DNA of 64,000 nt from NCBI RefSeq assembly GCF_000220395.1, contig NW_004086293.1, positions 1 through 64,000 on the forward strand. The letters are read 5' to 3'. Shown one piece after another: positions 33,525 through 47,042 of this stretch. Every line of letters begins with the position of its first letter. Positions within the stretch are counted from its first letter, which is position 1. Origin of the DNA: Ichthyophthirius multifiliis. Taxonomy: Eukaryota; Ciliophora; Oligohymenophorea; Hymenostomatida. The notes beneath the pieces were generated by a model. That model made no database searches. It was not told where the DNA came from and saw only the letters and a list, made by a program, of their open reading frames with translations. The position numbers and the translations under genes are program-made.

Positions 33525-35421
33525 TCAATTTTATAATTAATTTTTCTGATTTTATAGATAATCAATAAAACCTGTTTTTATATTTATTTAATAAAATATA
33601 AGAACTAATATTTTAATTTACTTATTCTTCTTTTCTTATTTTGATCTTCTAAACTATTTTCTTTAAAAGAAGGTGTTTCACTTTTGATATATATATCATC
33701 TGAAAAATAACATAAGTTTAAATAAAAAATTAAATTAAATAACCTGTAAATACATCATATTAATTAATCTCTAAATTAAAATTAAAATCTCTATTGCTTT
33801 TATATTAACGAAAAATATTATTATCATTATTATTTCCTTAAATATTTATTTAATTATTATTATTATTCTCTAAAATAGCGAACGAAGCTAATTATATTGA
33901 ATTATTCTCTTATTATTTTTTCTTTTTTATTTCAGGAGAATTACAAATATTACTTTACGGCAAATTATTATAAATCAATATATTTTCATCTAATTAATTA
34001 TTTTATAAATAACTATTTTACTAAATATTATTTTTCTTTTCTTCTTCATTTTCTTCTTCAAAAGTAACAAGATTTTCTTTGTTTCTTCTATTTGAAAATA
34101 TTTAGCATTATTTGCTTTGTATTTTAAAAACAGTACTATCATAAATATTTTGTTAGTTATAATTTATATTATTGTTAATATTTTTTTGATTTTTTAAATA
34201 ATCTTTATCCGTCGGTTTATTTTATTATTAATTTATTTTTACACTTACATCTTCTAAAGGTTATTTTTTATAATCATTTTAATTGTGAATAACTATTTAT
34301 TGATTATTTAATATTATTTAATTTTTGTTCAAACTATTTTATTACTTATTTTAGTTCAAACTATTTTATTACTAATTTTCCAACTATTTATTACATAAAT
34401 TATGCCAGTAATTTTTTGCAGTTTATTTTATTTATTATATTTAGTCTGAGTTATTATGATTTGTTTAATTAACTTCACTTTCTTTATTAATATCGTTATT
34501 TTAGAATATTTAAGAAAAAGATTCGTTCTTAATTTCATTTAAATTTTTAATATTTTATGTTACTATACTATCGAAAATTTTAATTTATTAAGAATTTGAT
34601 TTTTATAATTTTTTATCTTTTATAATTTAAATATTTTCTGAGTTTAAATAAGAATTTATATTTCCTAAAGCATCTCTAATTGTACTCGAAAAGTTGCTTA
34701 AAATTTTTTCATTTTTAAAATTATTATCTTAATAATTATTATTTTTTTCGCCTTAAAAATTACTTTTATATAAAAAATCACAAATAGATTTTTAATTTGT
34801 TTATTATTAAGAAATAGAAATATTACTAAATGCATTTTATTATTATTATCTTTATTTAATTTATTTAAAAGCATTATTTATTGAACTATTGTTTTATTTT
34901 TAGATATTATTATTTTTAATATTTTCTTGCAAAAAATCATTTGGAAATTAGTTACTTTCTGTTTTTCTTATTCCTCTTATTTTTTTTATTTTAGAAATTT
35001 TTTCTTCATTTTTATCAGTTTTTTTGCTACTTCTGAAATATACGCATTCATTTTAACAACTATTATTTGCTTCTAAAAGCATAGAAGGAATCATTTAATG
35101 AAATTTATTTACTTAATTTATTTGTTAATCTTCTATAAATTATAAATTTCTTTCAGTATTCCCAATAGATAAAGAACGATTATATTAATAATTTCTTTAA
35201 GTAGCAAATCTCTATATAAAATCAACTTTTTAAATTGAGTTTTATTAGTTAATAAATGTTTAATTTTAAACACTTTATTTTTATTAAGGAGTTTTACTCT
35301 TATATTAATCATTATTTAATAACTATATATTTTAGGATTTTCTAGGAGTTTTTTTAATTATTTAAGCCTCTTTTTGTAACAAAAAATATTTCAAATATAT
35401 TTCTGGAATTTCCATTTTCAT
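33525..35421 (-). CDS. Asn/Gln-rich low-complexity protein
   Basis: The minus strand reads openly from ATG 35421 for over 550 codons. A 44-nt intron near 33705-33750 (GTTATTT...TTTCAG) follows, then a basic end. A further small intron would give the stop TGA at 33527-33525; otherwise the frame runs on. The start is MKMEIPEIYLKYFLLQKEAQ. The rest is dominated by Asn, Gln, Lys and Ser with short ordered patches (KKTPRKSQN, PSMLLEANNS, RGIRKTESNQ). A tandem repeat (QQNSLNQNK) lies near 34320-34370. I recognise no domain. Proteins of this kind are common in AT-rich ciliates and may be regulatory or simply disordered. The 3' end is uncertain. Confidence 0.55.
34320..34375 (-). repeat. short coding tandem repeat
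   Basis: Two near-identical copies of a unit containing TTCAAACTATTTTATTAC on the plus strand encode NSLNQNKQQ-type repeats in the Asn/Gln-rich protein. Confidence 0.55.
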
Positions 35422-35926
35422 TTTTTTTTCAATTTAATTTATATATAAGATTGAAACTAATGGGATTAAATGTTATATTCTTTATGTTTTGTTTTATAAA
35501 TATTAGTTTTAAAAGTCTTTAACATTTGTAATAAAAAATTAATCATTAATTTAGATTTATAAAACTTTTTTTAAAAAAAATTAATCTTATAACACTTTTG
35601 AAAAAATATAAAATTACAATCATACTCATTAGATTATTAGATTAATTAATTTAATTTTTAAAACATTATTTATTGAAACTAATATTTTTATAAATTAATT
35701 TAAATAAGTATTTTATATTTTCTATATACTTAATTTTCTGACGACTAGAATTAACCCATAGTTTTTTTATTGTTGTTTTTTTAATTTTTAATAACTAATA
35801 TTTATACATAATAATTATTATTTACATTTAAAAAATTTTCACATTAAATTAACAAATTAAATAAAGAAATATATTTAAATTAATAAATATAAATAATATA
35901 TTAATAATCTTATTTATTATAAATAA
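35422..35926. other. AT-rich intergenic region
   Basis: About 500 bp between two minus-strand genes; the promoter of the Asn/Gln-rich gene should be here. Nothing else is seen. Confidence 0.5.
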
Positions 35927-37684
35927 TCATGTCTAAAGATCTTTTTAATAAATAAATATAAATATAAATATAATATAATAAAAAAATAAATACCTATATT
36001 AAAACGATCCGCTAATTTCTTTATATCATCCTAGCTTTTTATATTAGTTTTTTCAAATTAAGAATTAAGTTTTTCTCTTTCTAATTATGCTTATTTACTC
36101 ATTTCATCTCTTAATTTTCTCATATTTTCAATTTAACTATTCCTTTGTACAAGCTTATGATTAAATTATTCAATCTTTTATTAACTTTCAAATAATTTTG
36201 CAGATTTACATCTTTCTAAATTCTTTATGTTTTATTAAACTTTTTAAAGTTTATTCTATTCATGAATGATTCTTTATTTTTGATATAAAATCATTGTTTA
36301 TCTTTAAAATTCGCTTCTACTATCTAGTTAAAGAGTAAGTTTATCTCTCAATTCCCCTTACATTTTATCATTTATTTAATTAAATTTTATTTATTCCGGT
36401 TTTTAATAATTATTTAATAATCTTTTATTCATATATAAATATAAAATAATATGAATTATGAATACCTTTAAAATTATTGTATTCCTTTTTAATCTGATAT
36501 TTAGGATTAATTTATTAAAGAAGCTTAAATTTATTAGTTATCTTTTTCTACTTTTAAGTAATAAGATACTGTCTTTCCAAGAATTTTTTTATGTTATTCC
36601 TTTTAATTCGATTTTATTATATTATTTTTATAATGTTAAAATTATTTTTTTTCTATAAAATCTATTTTTTTTTTATTTTCCAGCTCTAATCTTTTGTTTC
36701 TATTATATTCTTCTTTTTCTTCAAACTAATTAAGGTTATTATTTTTTTAAATAAATAAAAATTACTTATAATCTAATTTTATTTAAGTTTTATTTCTCTA
36801 TTAATCTATAATTTTATAATTAAAATATAATAATTAAATTTATTAATAAAAATAAGGTACCTAGTATTCCTAAGTCTTTTTTCGTAATAGATTCTTTTTA
36901 TTTCATTACTAAACTTTTTTTATTTTCTAATTTTTTCAATTTATTAATTTTTAAAATAATCCTAATTTTCCATATTTTTTTTCTTTTCTTAATATTATAA
37001 CTATTTTATTTTCTAAAATTCTCTTATTTATTGCTAAAGTCTTTTTTTTTTCCTTAGTTTTTCTCCTTCTTATGATTCTATTAAACCTTTTTTGATTAAT
37101 TGCTTTTCTCTCATTAAGTTTAAATAATATTTTTCCTTAGTATTTTTTTATTTAAATAAACTTTTTGAAATATATATTATTTGCATTACTTTTTCTATTG
37201 CTTTTTATTATATTTCCTTCACTTTTAGCTTTTCATTAAATTATTTTTAGTTTAATTATTATTTCATTATTTACTACATTTAAATAGCCTTTTTGTAATT
37301 TAATATTATTTATATGTTGATTGTATTAATATTTATATTTATTAAGTACTTTTATATGATTTTATTTAAATTCTTCTTCACGAAATTTTTTTTTTTATTC
37401 TAATTTATGATTTTTTTCTTCTGCTTTTTGCCTTAAGCGTTGCATTCTTAATTCAGAAATTAACATAAGTTAAACTTCTTATTTCTATAAAAAAATTATT
37501 TGCAAATTTAATTTAATGTTTAGATACTTATCTTTTTCTGATTTATCTTATCATTTTTTATTCTTTTTCCTTTATTTTATATTTTTTATTTTTTGTTTAA
37601 AAGTTTATTTTTATAATAATTTGTATATTCGAAATATGAAATTATATTTATTTTTACCATTTATAATTAAAGCATTTATGACAT
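35927..37684 (-). CDS. coiled-coil protein, possibly ciliary
   Basis: The minus strand reads from about ATG 37684 (or an internal ATG at 37466) to TGA 35929-35927 with five to seven short GT...AG introns. One begins GTACCTTATT near 36860; another begins GTATTCATAA near 36460. The exons are rich in Lys, Glu, Gln and Arg: LISELRMQRLRQKAEEKNHK, EKQLIKKGLIESQEGEKL, EEKEEYNRNKRLELENKKK, and near the end LERCKSAKLFESQQKIE and MRKLRDEMSKQAQLERE. That is continuous coiled coil with no other domain. Many ciliate proteins like this belong to axonemes or basal bodies, but nothing specific shows it. The start and the intron near 37230-37290 are the least certain parts. Confidence 0.6.
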
Positions 37685-40069
37685 TTTTTATTTTATTTAA
37701 TTTTATTCAATTTTATAAATTATAACTATTTTTATTGTAAAATTAATAATAACAATAATATAATTATAATGAATTTAATAAAAAATATATATTTACAATT
37801 AAAAATATTAATAGGAAATTATAATTTATTATAAAATAATAAGTTAAATAACTTAGTTATAAAATAAAATTGCTTAATAAAAATGCAAATTTAGAATTTT
37901 AAAATTTTCTTTTCTTTTTATGTAATATATTTTTATTTATAAATAAATTATCTGATATACACATATTTTAATATATATTTATATCAAAAGTATATTTTAT
38001 TATATCTTTATAAAATCTTATAGATACAAATTGTCTTTTTTATATTAAATAATTTTTTTTTATATAATTTAATAACAAATGAAAAAAAATTATAAAATTG
38101 CCTTAAAGATATTATATTATAAAATTATATATTTTATGTATTTATTTTGTAAAATAAAATTTAATGTCTATTAAGTTTTTTATTATTTTAATAATCGACA
38201 TATATTATTAATGAATATTATATATTAAATTATTTTACTTATACAATATATATCAAATAAAAAAATTCTTTTATTTTTATCAATAAAGTATAAACATATT
38301 ATTTATTACATTAAATTTAAAATATATTTTTAGTTATAGTTAAAAAGTTTTTTTTTTAAATTATATAATATTTTATTTTAAAATTTATACATTTTTATTT
38401 TTTTCAAACATATTTTAAATAAAAATAATATAGTAAAAAAGTATAAAATATATTTAATTTTATATAATTATTATTTTTTAAAAAAAAATATATAAATAGG
38501 ATATAATAAAAAAAATTAAATTTTTTAAAAGAGCGTTAAATATCTATCCTAAAATTATAAATGAAATATTATATCTAAGTAAAATGTATAAATTTCGATA
38601 TCAATAATGAAACAAAACTTCTCTCATCTAGTAATTCATAATAAAATAATGTTTAATAATTTGTAAATTATAATAAATAATAAATATATATTAATAAAAT
38701 TATTATAATAAGATATATCTATTAATAAAAATAAAATAAAATTAATAATAACTATATATTATATAATTTTATTTTTAATATTTTATATAATAATAATATT
38801 TATATATAAATTAAACTGAAAAAGTAAATAATTATTATTTTCTGAAAAAAAATTAATTAATAATAAAATAAATAATTTATCCAAAGACTGTGAGGGATTA
38901 AAAATTAAAATTACAAAGGTTTATAAAAATAATATAATATATAAAGTAATATAAATCATGAAAAAATAATTAAAAAATAAAAGTGTAATTTAATAAATAA
39001 TATTGATATAATATCATATATATAAATAAAAGTATTTATATTATTATTATTTATAAAATAATTAAAAGTTGAATAATATTATCAAATTTTGTAATATGAT
39101 TAAATAAATTATATATGGTCTGGTATATTTACACCATACTTAAAATATAGCACACTCTGTTATTAAACCTGAAAATATTTTCAAAATGTTTTATTTTTTG
39201 TTTTAGATGATTTTTGATATTTTTAATATATTTAAAACAACTTATCATTTTAATAATAATTATATTTTCTTTCATTTTATTTCCTTTTTTTTAATTCATA
39301 ATTCAGTTGTTATAGTAAATAAAAAAAATAAGGGATATTTTAATGAATAAATATCGATATATGCTTTTCTGTTATACCGATTTTTTAATCAAGCTCAAAT
39401 TTATTATTTAATAGATTTACTTGTAAAAATGTTTCAGTGTGTAACTGAAAAAATAATTTCTTGTTTCATTAACATAAAGTTAAATTAAGCATAAGAAAAC
39501 ATGTTTATATGTTTTATTATATTATTTAAAGATAAGCAAGCTCAAGACATAATATATTATTATATAATGTAATGAATAAATATTTTAGGCTATTCATAAT
39601 CTGAAATATTGATTTTTCTTAATAATATCAATAAAAATAGACGAAATGTTATTTTTCAATCTGAAAAATAAAAATTTATAATATTAATTTATTTTCTAAT
39701 TCATTACTAAATTCAAATTTTTGAAACTAAATTTGAAATATCATCAATAATTACTTAAAATAAAATCAATTTATATTTTAAATTAGTTTTTTTGTATTAA
39801 AAAAATAAGTAAACATATATTAAAATTAAATAAATAAAGTTTTTAAATTAATATAAAATAAAGGTATTAATTACATTATGTAAATAATTTAGGTAAATTG
39901 AAATATTTTTTTTTTTAAATAAATTTGTATTATTTATATTTATAATTATTTTTTTCTTTCTTAAATATTTAATATATATATATATATTTTAATTTTTTTG
40001 ATTGAATAATAAAAAATGTTAAACAAAGAACATACATAACAATAAAATAAAAAAAAAAAAAAAAAGAAA
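37685..40069. other. 2.4-kb nearly gene-free region
   Basis: The longest stretch without a solid gene. It is mainly A/T tracts. A patch at 39110-39180 and one at 39340-39480 are GC-richer. The second contains a small ORF (listed separately) and a perfect 7-bp hairpin, TTTCAGT then ACTGAAA, near 39431-39450. A minus-strand frame around 38870-39280 is open for over 130 codons but has no protein-like composition. Confidence 0.45.
39343..39612 (+). CDS. weak small ORF
   Basis: A 90-codon frame from ATG 39343 to TGA 39610-39612, starting MNKYRYMLFCYTDFLIKLKF. It uses G and C in first codon positions a little more than its surroundings, which is the only support. It contains a hairpin-forming segment, so the patch may be RNA rather than protein. 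No family recognised. Confidence 0.2.
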
Positions 40070-42222
40070 TCATTTAAGTAAAACTTTGTTTATATCTTCA
40101 ACTAATTTTCTACATTCTTCTCTAATTATTTCATAATTCATATCTTTTGTTTTTGTAATAATAAAAGCTTTTAAGTTATTAACATTATTTTAACTATTAG
40201 AATATTTCTTTTCTGCTTCACTATAACTAGTGTACATTTCATGCATTAATAATTTTTTTTCTTTTAAGTTATGATCATAATTAATTTTTCTTAACTTTAA
40301 AAAATAAAAAATAAAATAAATTAACTTAAATTAATTATAAATTTTAACTTCATCTACTATAGTGTTTTTATAATTTTGTAATTCATCTCTTTCTTTTTTT
40401 AATCTTTTTTCTTTGTTTTCAAAATCAACTTTAATTTGTTGAATTCTATTAAACTTAGTATCGATTTCACTTTACATACTTTAAAGTTTTTCATTTAATT
40501 AAGCCATTTACTTTATTTTATTTTTTTATATAGATTAAAATATAATTCAATATATGCATATATATAAATAATACCTAATTAACACTTTCTTCTGCTGACT
40601 CTAGTTTATTCAATTAATCTTTTCTTAATTCAACTTCTTATCTTAAAGCAAATAAAGTTTTTTCTGAATTTTCAGCTTATTCGCCCTTTTGTTTATTTTA
40701 TAAATATTTTTTTGTTTAAATAATAATAAAAATAACTTTAAATTTCAAATTTCCAGTCATTTCATTGTATTCCTAATAAGATGGTAGATTTCCTGTCAAA
40801 GCTAAATACTTTGATGATTATTCTAATTAAGAAACAATATTATTTTCTATTTATCTGATTTCTTCTATTTCTTTTTTTCTATTATTTTCATAATTATCCA
40901 TAAAATCAGTAATTTCTTTATCTTTTTAATACAAGAATTCATATTTTTTTTTCTATTCTTCTTTGTCAGTGCTAGAAGATAATTCTTAATTCAACTCTCT
41001 TATTTTTTTTTTCATAATTATCAATATTTTTTTAAATTTCTTTTATTCTTTTGTCAGTTTATGTAGTTAAAGCATTATCTTCTTTTACTCTATTTAATAA
41101 TCTATCTCTTGCTTCAGGAAAGCTAAGATTAGCCTTAAGATTAAAATTAAAATAAAATTAAAAAAATAAAATAAATACTTCATTTAATTGCATTTCAAAG
41201 TCTTCTTTTTTCTCTTGAAAGTTCAATAATTTATTCTTTTAAATATTACCCTTTTAATTTTTAAGAATCCATTCTTAATCTAGATTCAACTTAAGAAGTT
41301 TATTATTTAGTTCATCCAAAATCTATCTCTACATATTTATTTCTTAATTTAACTATCTATTTTCTTTTACCAAATTATCATATTCTTATCTCTAATCAGG
41401 ATCTAACTCTGTAATTTTTTATTCTGCTAACTAAAAAAAAAAAGATATATTTTTTTAAAAAAAGTTAAAAATTACTTAAGTTATTTAGTTTAATTATTGT
41501 TCAATTTACATAATTTACTCTTCTTAATTTTTTCTTTCAATAAATATTTCATCTAATTATTCTGCCTATCTTTAGTTCTAAAATTTTATATGTTCATACA
41601 TATTTCTTATTTCTTCTGGTCTTGTTTAACTTCTTTATTTATCAAAAGCAAGATTATAATCAGCTAATTAACCTTCCAAGCTTCTTACTTATTTAATTAA
41701 TTCATCAAATCTTTTATTTTTTTTATTAAAATTTTTAATATATTTTTTTTAAATATAACCTCTTTTATAGATTGTTATAAGTCTAATTATCTTGCTAAAT
41801 TTATTCAACCTTTTCTTTAAATTTTTTTATTTAGTCTATTATATCAGATGTTTTTTATCTTAAAATGTTCATAAAATATCCTTTATCTTAATAAACCCTT
41901 CCTTAACTTTAAGGTTTTGTACTCATTCCTGTCATTCCATCTTTAGTTACTGGCCTTTCAATAATTTTTAAATTAGGTACTCCTACTCCTTAAAAACCTC
42001 CATCACCCTTTTTTTTAAATAAAATTTAAATAAATATGAAATTATTATTTATATATATATATTTATTTTTCCATACTTTTATTCCAGTAACTAAACCTTT
42101 TTATGCTGTTTATATTGGTCTCATTCTATTAATTAATTTATAAATATTAAATTTTTGTAAGTAAATATATATGTTTATATTATTTACCCAGTTTTTTAAG
42201 CTGTTGGTATACGGGGATCCAT
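40070..42222 (-). CDS. IFT74: IFT74, intraflagellar transport complex B subunit
   Basis: ATG 42222 to TGA 40072-40070 with about eight short introns, two of them at 42126-42187 and 42008-42076. The N-terminus is basic and disordered (MDPRIPTAQKTGG, RPIQTAQKGLVTG), as in other IFT74 proteins, where it helps bind tubulin with IFT81. The diagnostic part follows: GRVYQDKGYFMNILRQK, then EGQLADYNLAFDK, then RPEEIRNMYEHIKFQN. Coiled coil then continues to the end (IREECRKLVEDINKVLLK). IFT74 and IFT81 form a heterodimer in the IFT-B train that carries tubulin into growing cilia. Order and motifs match the family along the whole length. Internal exon borders were placed by eye. Confidence 0.92.
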
Positions 42223-42549
42223 TTTTTTTATTTTTTAATGTATTTATTATTATTATTTTAATATATTAGATAAAAATTTTATTTTTTAAATAATTTTTTA
42301 TATATTTATTTTATTTTTTTAAATTTAAAAATATTTATATTAATATATTAATTTTTTACATTATTTTTATTTATAATTAATATAATTTAAAATATATAAA
42401 TACGGATATAAAACATACTTATGATTTTTAATGAAAATTATTTTTTTTTATATATAAAAATTTTATAAATTTAATTTAAATTTATTTATATTTGATAAAG
42501 CATAATCTTAAATAAATATTTAAATCATTTGTATATAATTTCATTTTTA
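42223..42549. other. short intergenic region
   Basis: About 330 bp between the IFT74 start and the next minus-strand stop. It must hold the IFT74 promoter; no motif recognised. Confidence 0.5.
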
Positions 42550-44568
42550 TCATCTTAAGATTTTTATATATAAATCTTTTATAAATTTATAATAAAATTT
42601 CTAGAATAAATAAATAAATAAAAATTACATTTTCAAATATTTCTTCAGCTTTAAAATATACCTAATTTTCTGTTATTTTGTCTTATTTAATAACTAATGG
42701 TTATATATTTTAATCTTCAGAATAAATAACAATTTCTTAATTATTTTCGTCCCATAAAAATATAATCTAAAAGAACTAAAAATCCTAATTTTCAATTTAA
42801 CGATATCCCAAAACTTTATAAATATTCAAAAATTGAATATTAAACATTTATTAACAATATTCAATACTTTTAGACATACTTAATTATTCAACTTATTATA
42901 TAATTAATAATTTTTTTGATATAATCTTATTATTATTAATTATATTATAAATAGCTAAAGAATTTTTCTTTGCTTAAAAAAATATCAAATCTGAATAAGT
43001 ATTATTTGCTATCTTTACTTTATAAAATTTTAATTTTTAATTTATTATAAATTTTCTCATTTATTAAAATGCTTTTATCAATTTTTATTTTGTAAGAAAT
43101 CTTATTTAGTTGTTTTCTACATAGAACTAATTTTATATATTAAATTTTTAAAAAATAACTTTTTTATTATTTTTTTTACAAAATATTATTTCTTTAGTTT
43201 CTCGACTTAAAGATTATATGCAGGTATTTTAATTTATTTTATATATTTATTATAAGATCTTATTAAATACTCATTTTATGTATTATCCAATAAAATTAAT
43301 AATTCAAACATAATTTTATCTGAATGGTTTGGGACTTCAATTAAATCTATTTTGTTAATATTATCAGAATTCAAACAATTTTTTTTATTCTAATTTTAAA
43401 TATTATTATTTATATTTAATTCTATAAATTAAAGATTAAATATAGGTGTTGTCCTTTGTGAATAAAAAAGTGAGTTATCATTATTTTAATCAATTTTAAT
43501 TAAAAAATCATTATTAATTTAAATTATTAATGCCTATTTTAAAAAAACACTTTGTAAATAATAATAATAATAATATGTTTCTACCTGCTTAATTAAATCA
43601 TTTGAAATTTTCTTAATTTAATTTATATTATTTATTTCTTTAAGATTATATTTATATGTTTTTATAGGTAAATCCCAAAGAGGCTTTATAAATAAGTCAT
43701 TACTTTCTTTTACTGCTATAATTTAGATATATTATTTATTTTATATTTAAACAACACCTTTTGATAATATTTAAGATTATTCAATATATGAAAAAGTCTG
43801 GTTTTCATCCCAAAAAATTCCATTTTCATAATTAAAAACGCATCTATCAACTATATGTTATTTTGATATTTTTATCAAATTTTCAAATTAATATTTTTCA
43901 AAAGGAATAGCATAATACTTATAAGGATTTTTTTATTTTTTTAATGTCTTCAAACAAACAAAAGAATTAAATTTACCTTTAAATAAGTACATTTTGCCCT
44001 TTATTTCTTATTCATATTATTACAAATTTAATTCAATTTCAAAAAATCTTTTTTAAAATAAAAAGCGTATTATACCAGACTTTATTAATCTAACATACTT
44101 TAACTTTATATATTTAATCTATTCATCTATAATTAAAATCTATTTTTATTTTTTTTTTTTTTTATAATTTCTTAAAAATACTTCGTTTTATATTATCCAT
44201 TTATTTACATCTTATAGTTTGATATTTATTTCCAAAGATTAATAATTAGATTAATTTTCTGATCTAATGGTTAATTATGACTTTTTTTGATTGTAATCAA
44301 AAAGTAGGCTAATTTTTTTTTAGCTTTTGAAGCATACTACTTGTTTTTTACCAAATTTAACGATATTATTAAAATCAGATAAAATATTGGAAAATTTTTT
44401 ATTAATGCAGTTGGTTTTTTAAACTTCATTACACACAAACTTAAATTTTTATAATTCTTTAATAGCATTAATCTTATATGTTGTTTTAATCTTTTATATA
44501 TAAGCTTTTTAAATTATAATTGTATTAGAATTATATATTAAATAAATCAAAAGACAACAATTTTTCAT
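42550..44568 (-). CDS. secreted or ER protein of unknown function
   Basis: ATG 44568 to TGA 42552-42550. Introns at 43206-43270 (65 nt) and 42601-42628 (28 nt) leave 642 codons (641 residues). The start MKNCCLLIYLIYNSNTIIIQ looks like a signal peptide. The rest has no membrane segment and alternates hydrophobic and charged residues like a beta-rich ectodomain: VDRCVFNYENGIFWDENQTF, IKPLWDLPIKTYKYNLKEI, VPNHSDKIMFELLILLDN and FLWDENNQEIVIYSEDQN. The FWDENQ and LWDENN segments may mark a repeated unit. No known domain recognised. It may be a ciliate-specific surface or lumenal protein. Confidence 0.65.
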
Positions 44569-44792
44569 TATTTTAAGAAAATATTATTTATGAAAAATTT
44601 TATAGAACCTAAATAAATAAAATGAAATATTTTTAATTATATAATTATTATATTAAACTAGTATCTATTTTTATCACATCAAAAAGTTATTTTTACTTAT
44701 AAATAATTAACTCTTTTATATCATAATCAAAATAAAAATTGTAGAATTCCTATTTATTTTTCTAAAAATAAGAAATAAAAATTAATTAGTTT
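44569..44792. other. short intergenic spacer
   Basis: About 220 bp, AT-rich, between two minus-strand genes; it presumably holds the promoter of the secreted-protein gene. Confidence 0.45.
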
Positions 44793-46459
44793 TCATTTAA
44801 TTAATATTGTTGATTTTAACTTTCCTCTTACTAAGAAGCCTATAATTATAATTATTTTATTTAATTTTATAGGCTTTTTATCAATTCTTATTGCTATTAA
44901 ATTTAAGTATTTTAATAATCTATATTTTTTTAAAATTCGTCTGTATTTTTAATGTTTTAATTGAGTTCGCCATTTAAGCTGTTTTAATATATTTTTGCTT
45001 ATTTTTTTTAATTTATTCTAAGAATAATATAAATTTTAGTTTTAATAATTAAAATATTATTATTAACAAAAAATCTTTCTTATATGGTCATTTTATTTTT
45101 AAATTTATTAAAAATTTTAAACTTAATTTTATTATTAATTTTTTTAGTCTAAATCCTAATTTTAGTTAAATATTCTTGTTAAATTTCGATTTATTAAATT
45201 AAACTCTTTTAACTCTAATTTTATTTTTAACTTTTTATTTTTGTGTGTTTAATCTTTTTTCTAAATAGACAATTCAGTAAAATATTATTACTTAAAATCA
45301 TATTTAGAATTATAATTATTTTTATTATTTATTTCATCTTTAATTTTAAATAAAAAATTATTTTTTACCATCTTCTAATATTTATCGTAAAATTTTTAAG
45401 TAAAATAATTATTCTAACCCATTCCTTATAAGCAGTTTTTGTAAGCTTCCTTATATAATTAAAGTGAATTTTTATAATTTTAATAATAAAATGTTATTTT
45501 TGCGAGTGAATTTTGACACACTGCTAATTAAAGATAAAGTTCTAATTTTTATTAATTTTAATGATTTTGATATAGGTTTAAATTTAGCTCACTTATAAAA
45601 CATGCTTTTTTAGTAATTTCAAATGCTTACTTAAAACTATATTATATGTTTTTAAAGATTATATAAAAATGCTATGTTAATAAAATATTATATATAAATA
45701 CTCTCCATTTTTAAATAATATAGACGAATAACTAGCTTATATAAAGCCAACATACATATTTGATGGATTTTCACTTATAATATTTAAGGATTAATTCAAT
45801 AAATCTTTTGATTCATTATATTTTTCTTAAATTTATAATAAATTAATTCTGTAAAAGTTTGTTAGTAGTTATAATTCAATCATTTCGCTAAAAGCTGATG
45901 TCGTCAATTTATATGATAAATTATTTATTTTAATTGCTTTTTGAAGATTTTTTTCACTTAAAAACTTCATTGATAAATTATTTAATTTATAAACAAAATT
46001 AGAAAACTCATTTTAATTATTAACAAAAATATTTGAATTTAATAAATCTATTTTTGTTAGAAATAAAATAAAAGTATTATAAAAAAATTAATAATTGATT
46101 TACTTTATTACAAATTTTAATATTCCTCTTAAAAATTATCTGTTTATTATAATGCTTCTATATATTTTCGAGACTCGAATGCGTCATTAAAATAGTTTTA
46201 GTTTATGCTTTATCTTAATTAAATTTTTTAATTTAAGCTTTAGTAATTTATATTTATATTCTTAATGTTTATTTATGAAAAATAAATATAATTTTATAAT
46301 TGTATTTTTTTTATATACCTCATTATTCTATTTTATTTATTGCTCTTTCCTAATTTGAATTAAACTTGATTATGAATGAATAAAGTTTTTATTTTTAAAA
46401 TTTTATTTTTAAAAATCTTAATAGCCAACTATTTTTTATAAATTTTATTATTTATTCAT
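44793..46459 (-). CDS. TPR-like helical-repeat protein
   Basis: ATG 46459 to TGA 44795-44793. Introns 46261-46318, 46048-46103 and 45637-45701 leave 496 codons (495 residues). The middle has tetratricopeptide-type helix pairs: EKNLQKAIKINNLSYKL, QIQEKYNESKDLLNQSLNII, LFKNGDFKQAFEITKKA, ELYLQLAVCQNSLAKI, and YKNSLQLYKEAYKNCLQGMG. The third intron sits exactly between helices and its removal makes a good TPR unit. The C-terminal third is Gln/Asn/Lys-rich and ends in a basic, partly hydrophobic tail. TPRs bind protein partners. Similar single-copy TPR proteins in ciliates are often ciliary or regulatory, but no partner can be named. Confidence 0.7.
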
Positions 46460-47042
46460 TTAATTTGACTTTATATTTATTATAATTATATTTTTAAATT
46501 TTTTTTTATTTTAATCTTATATAAAAATATTTTGTTTATTATTTACTAAAAAAATAATTAAGAAAAATAGTATTTTATAAATTAAATATTAAATTATAAA
46601 TTTGATTTAAAAATATTTAAATTAATTATAATACTATATTTAATTAATTTTTTCTTATTTTAATAATACTAAATTTTTAGTCATATTTAGTTATACTTAT
46701 TAGTAAAAACTATTTTATTCAAAAAAAAAAAGGCTTCTAAAAATGGATAATGAAATTTTATATGAATTGAGTTTTTAAAACAAAATTCAGATCTAAAATT
46801 AATCGATAAATATATAATAAATAATAAAATAATAAAGTTTAATTAATATTTTATAAATCATTTATAAATTAAATATATATTTTTATTATATAAAATAAGA
46901 ATAAAAATTATTAGATAATATATTCTAAAATTATATTTTTAATGTTGATTTTAAATATAAAACAATAATATATATTAATAGTTAATTTTTTTGTTTATTT
47001 TATTATATTTAAATATAGTTTAAAATAAGCTTATTTTCCTTA
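46460..47042. other. AT-rich intergenic region
   Basis: About 580 bp with the TPR gene promoter. A short plus-strand start (ATG 46744, MDNEILYELSFQNKIQIQ) looks protein-like for about 25 codons but then dissolves into low-complexity sequence that overlaps the HMG gene antisense, so I do not call it a gene. Confidence 0.45.
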
